From: Bacillota bacterium
Lineage (GTDB): Bacteria; Bacillota; Bacilli; Alicyclobacillales; SLC66
Reading direction: 5' to 3'
Length of the DNA: 6,135 nucleotides
Assembly: GCA_021821225.1 (NCBI GenBank)
Contig: JAKACR010000172.1
Location: 1 to 6,135, forward strand
A program made the translations under genes and the position numbers. Below the pieces are notes generated by a model. That model saw nothing but the letters and a program-made list of their open reading frames with translations. It searched no databases and was not told the DNA's origin. This document shows, one piece after another, positions 6,094 to 6,135 of this stretch (position 1 is its first letter; every line of letters starts with the position of its first letter).

Positions 6094-6135
6094 CCATCGC
6101 ACCTCCCCCAGGCACAACGCCGCCGCGATATGAGG
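6077..6135 (-). CDS. Possible 3' end of an upstream gene (DUF58/YeaD-like by synteny only)
   Basis: One minus-strand frame entering from the window edge stays open for 18 codons and ends with TGA at 6077-6079, overlapping the start of the next gene by 17 bases. In Bacillus-type clusters the gene before yebA is yeaD (DUF58), and such overlaps are common. The peptide is too short and has no motif, so this rests on context. A second frame is also open here, so the choice of frame is uncertain. Confidence 0.25.
   Translation of the reverse strand, partial: SYRGGVVPGGGAMDADHA
6100..6106 (-). promoter_or_regulatory. Strong ribosome binding site for the transglutaminase-like gene
   Basis: GGAGGTG lies 6 nt upstream of ATG 6093, a near-ideal match. 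This excludes the TTG at 6117, because the site would then be inside the coding sequence. Confidence 0.8.

Noticed and set aside
1..6135. CRISPR array, tRNA genes, phage genes or a defence/toxin system
   Set aside because: No regularly spaced repeats, cloverleaf-like sequence or matching gene families are visible. The genes are housekeeping or envelope types.

Overview
The window reads as chromosomal DNA of a GC-rich, Gram-positive-type bacterium, most likely a Bacillota/Bacillales member of the Alicyclobacillus kind. This is inference from three things: the gene order transglutaminase-like membrane protein (YebA type) then guaA, which is also found in Bacillus subtilis; frequent TTG/GTG starts; and strong GGAGG-type ribosome binding sites. 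All four recognisable genes lie on the minus strand, so the biological order runs from high to low coordinates.

Layout in the direction of transcription. 6135-6077: possible last codons of an upstream gene overlapping the next one. 6093-3907: large membrane protein with an extracytoplasmic transglutaminase-like domain (TgpA/YebA type). 3906-3758: short gap with two hairpins, one terminator-like, and the guaA translation start signals. 3757-2222: guaA, GMP synthase. 2216-1188: a Gfo/Idh/MocA-family oxidoreductase five bases after the guaA stop, with its ribosome binding site inside the end of guaA, so it is probably translated from the guaA transcript. 1187-824: intergenic region, mostly filled by a 243-bp inverted-repeat element (925-1167), followed by an AT-rich patch with a possible promoter for argJ. 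823-1: the first two thirds of argJ (arginine biosynthesis), cut by the window edge.

The genes are mostly housekeeping: GMP synthesis, arginine synthesis, and a probable cell-envelope protein. The least explained parts are the non-coding palindromic element between the oxidoreductase and argJ, which has near-perfect 18-bp terminal inverted repeats and nested internal hairpins and looks like a non-autonomous mobile or REP/MITE-like repeat, and a 15-bp tandem duplication at the oxidoreductase 3' end in which one base change in the second copy creates the present stop codon. I found no CRISPR array, tRNA, rRNA, transposase gene or recognisable riboswitch.
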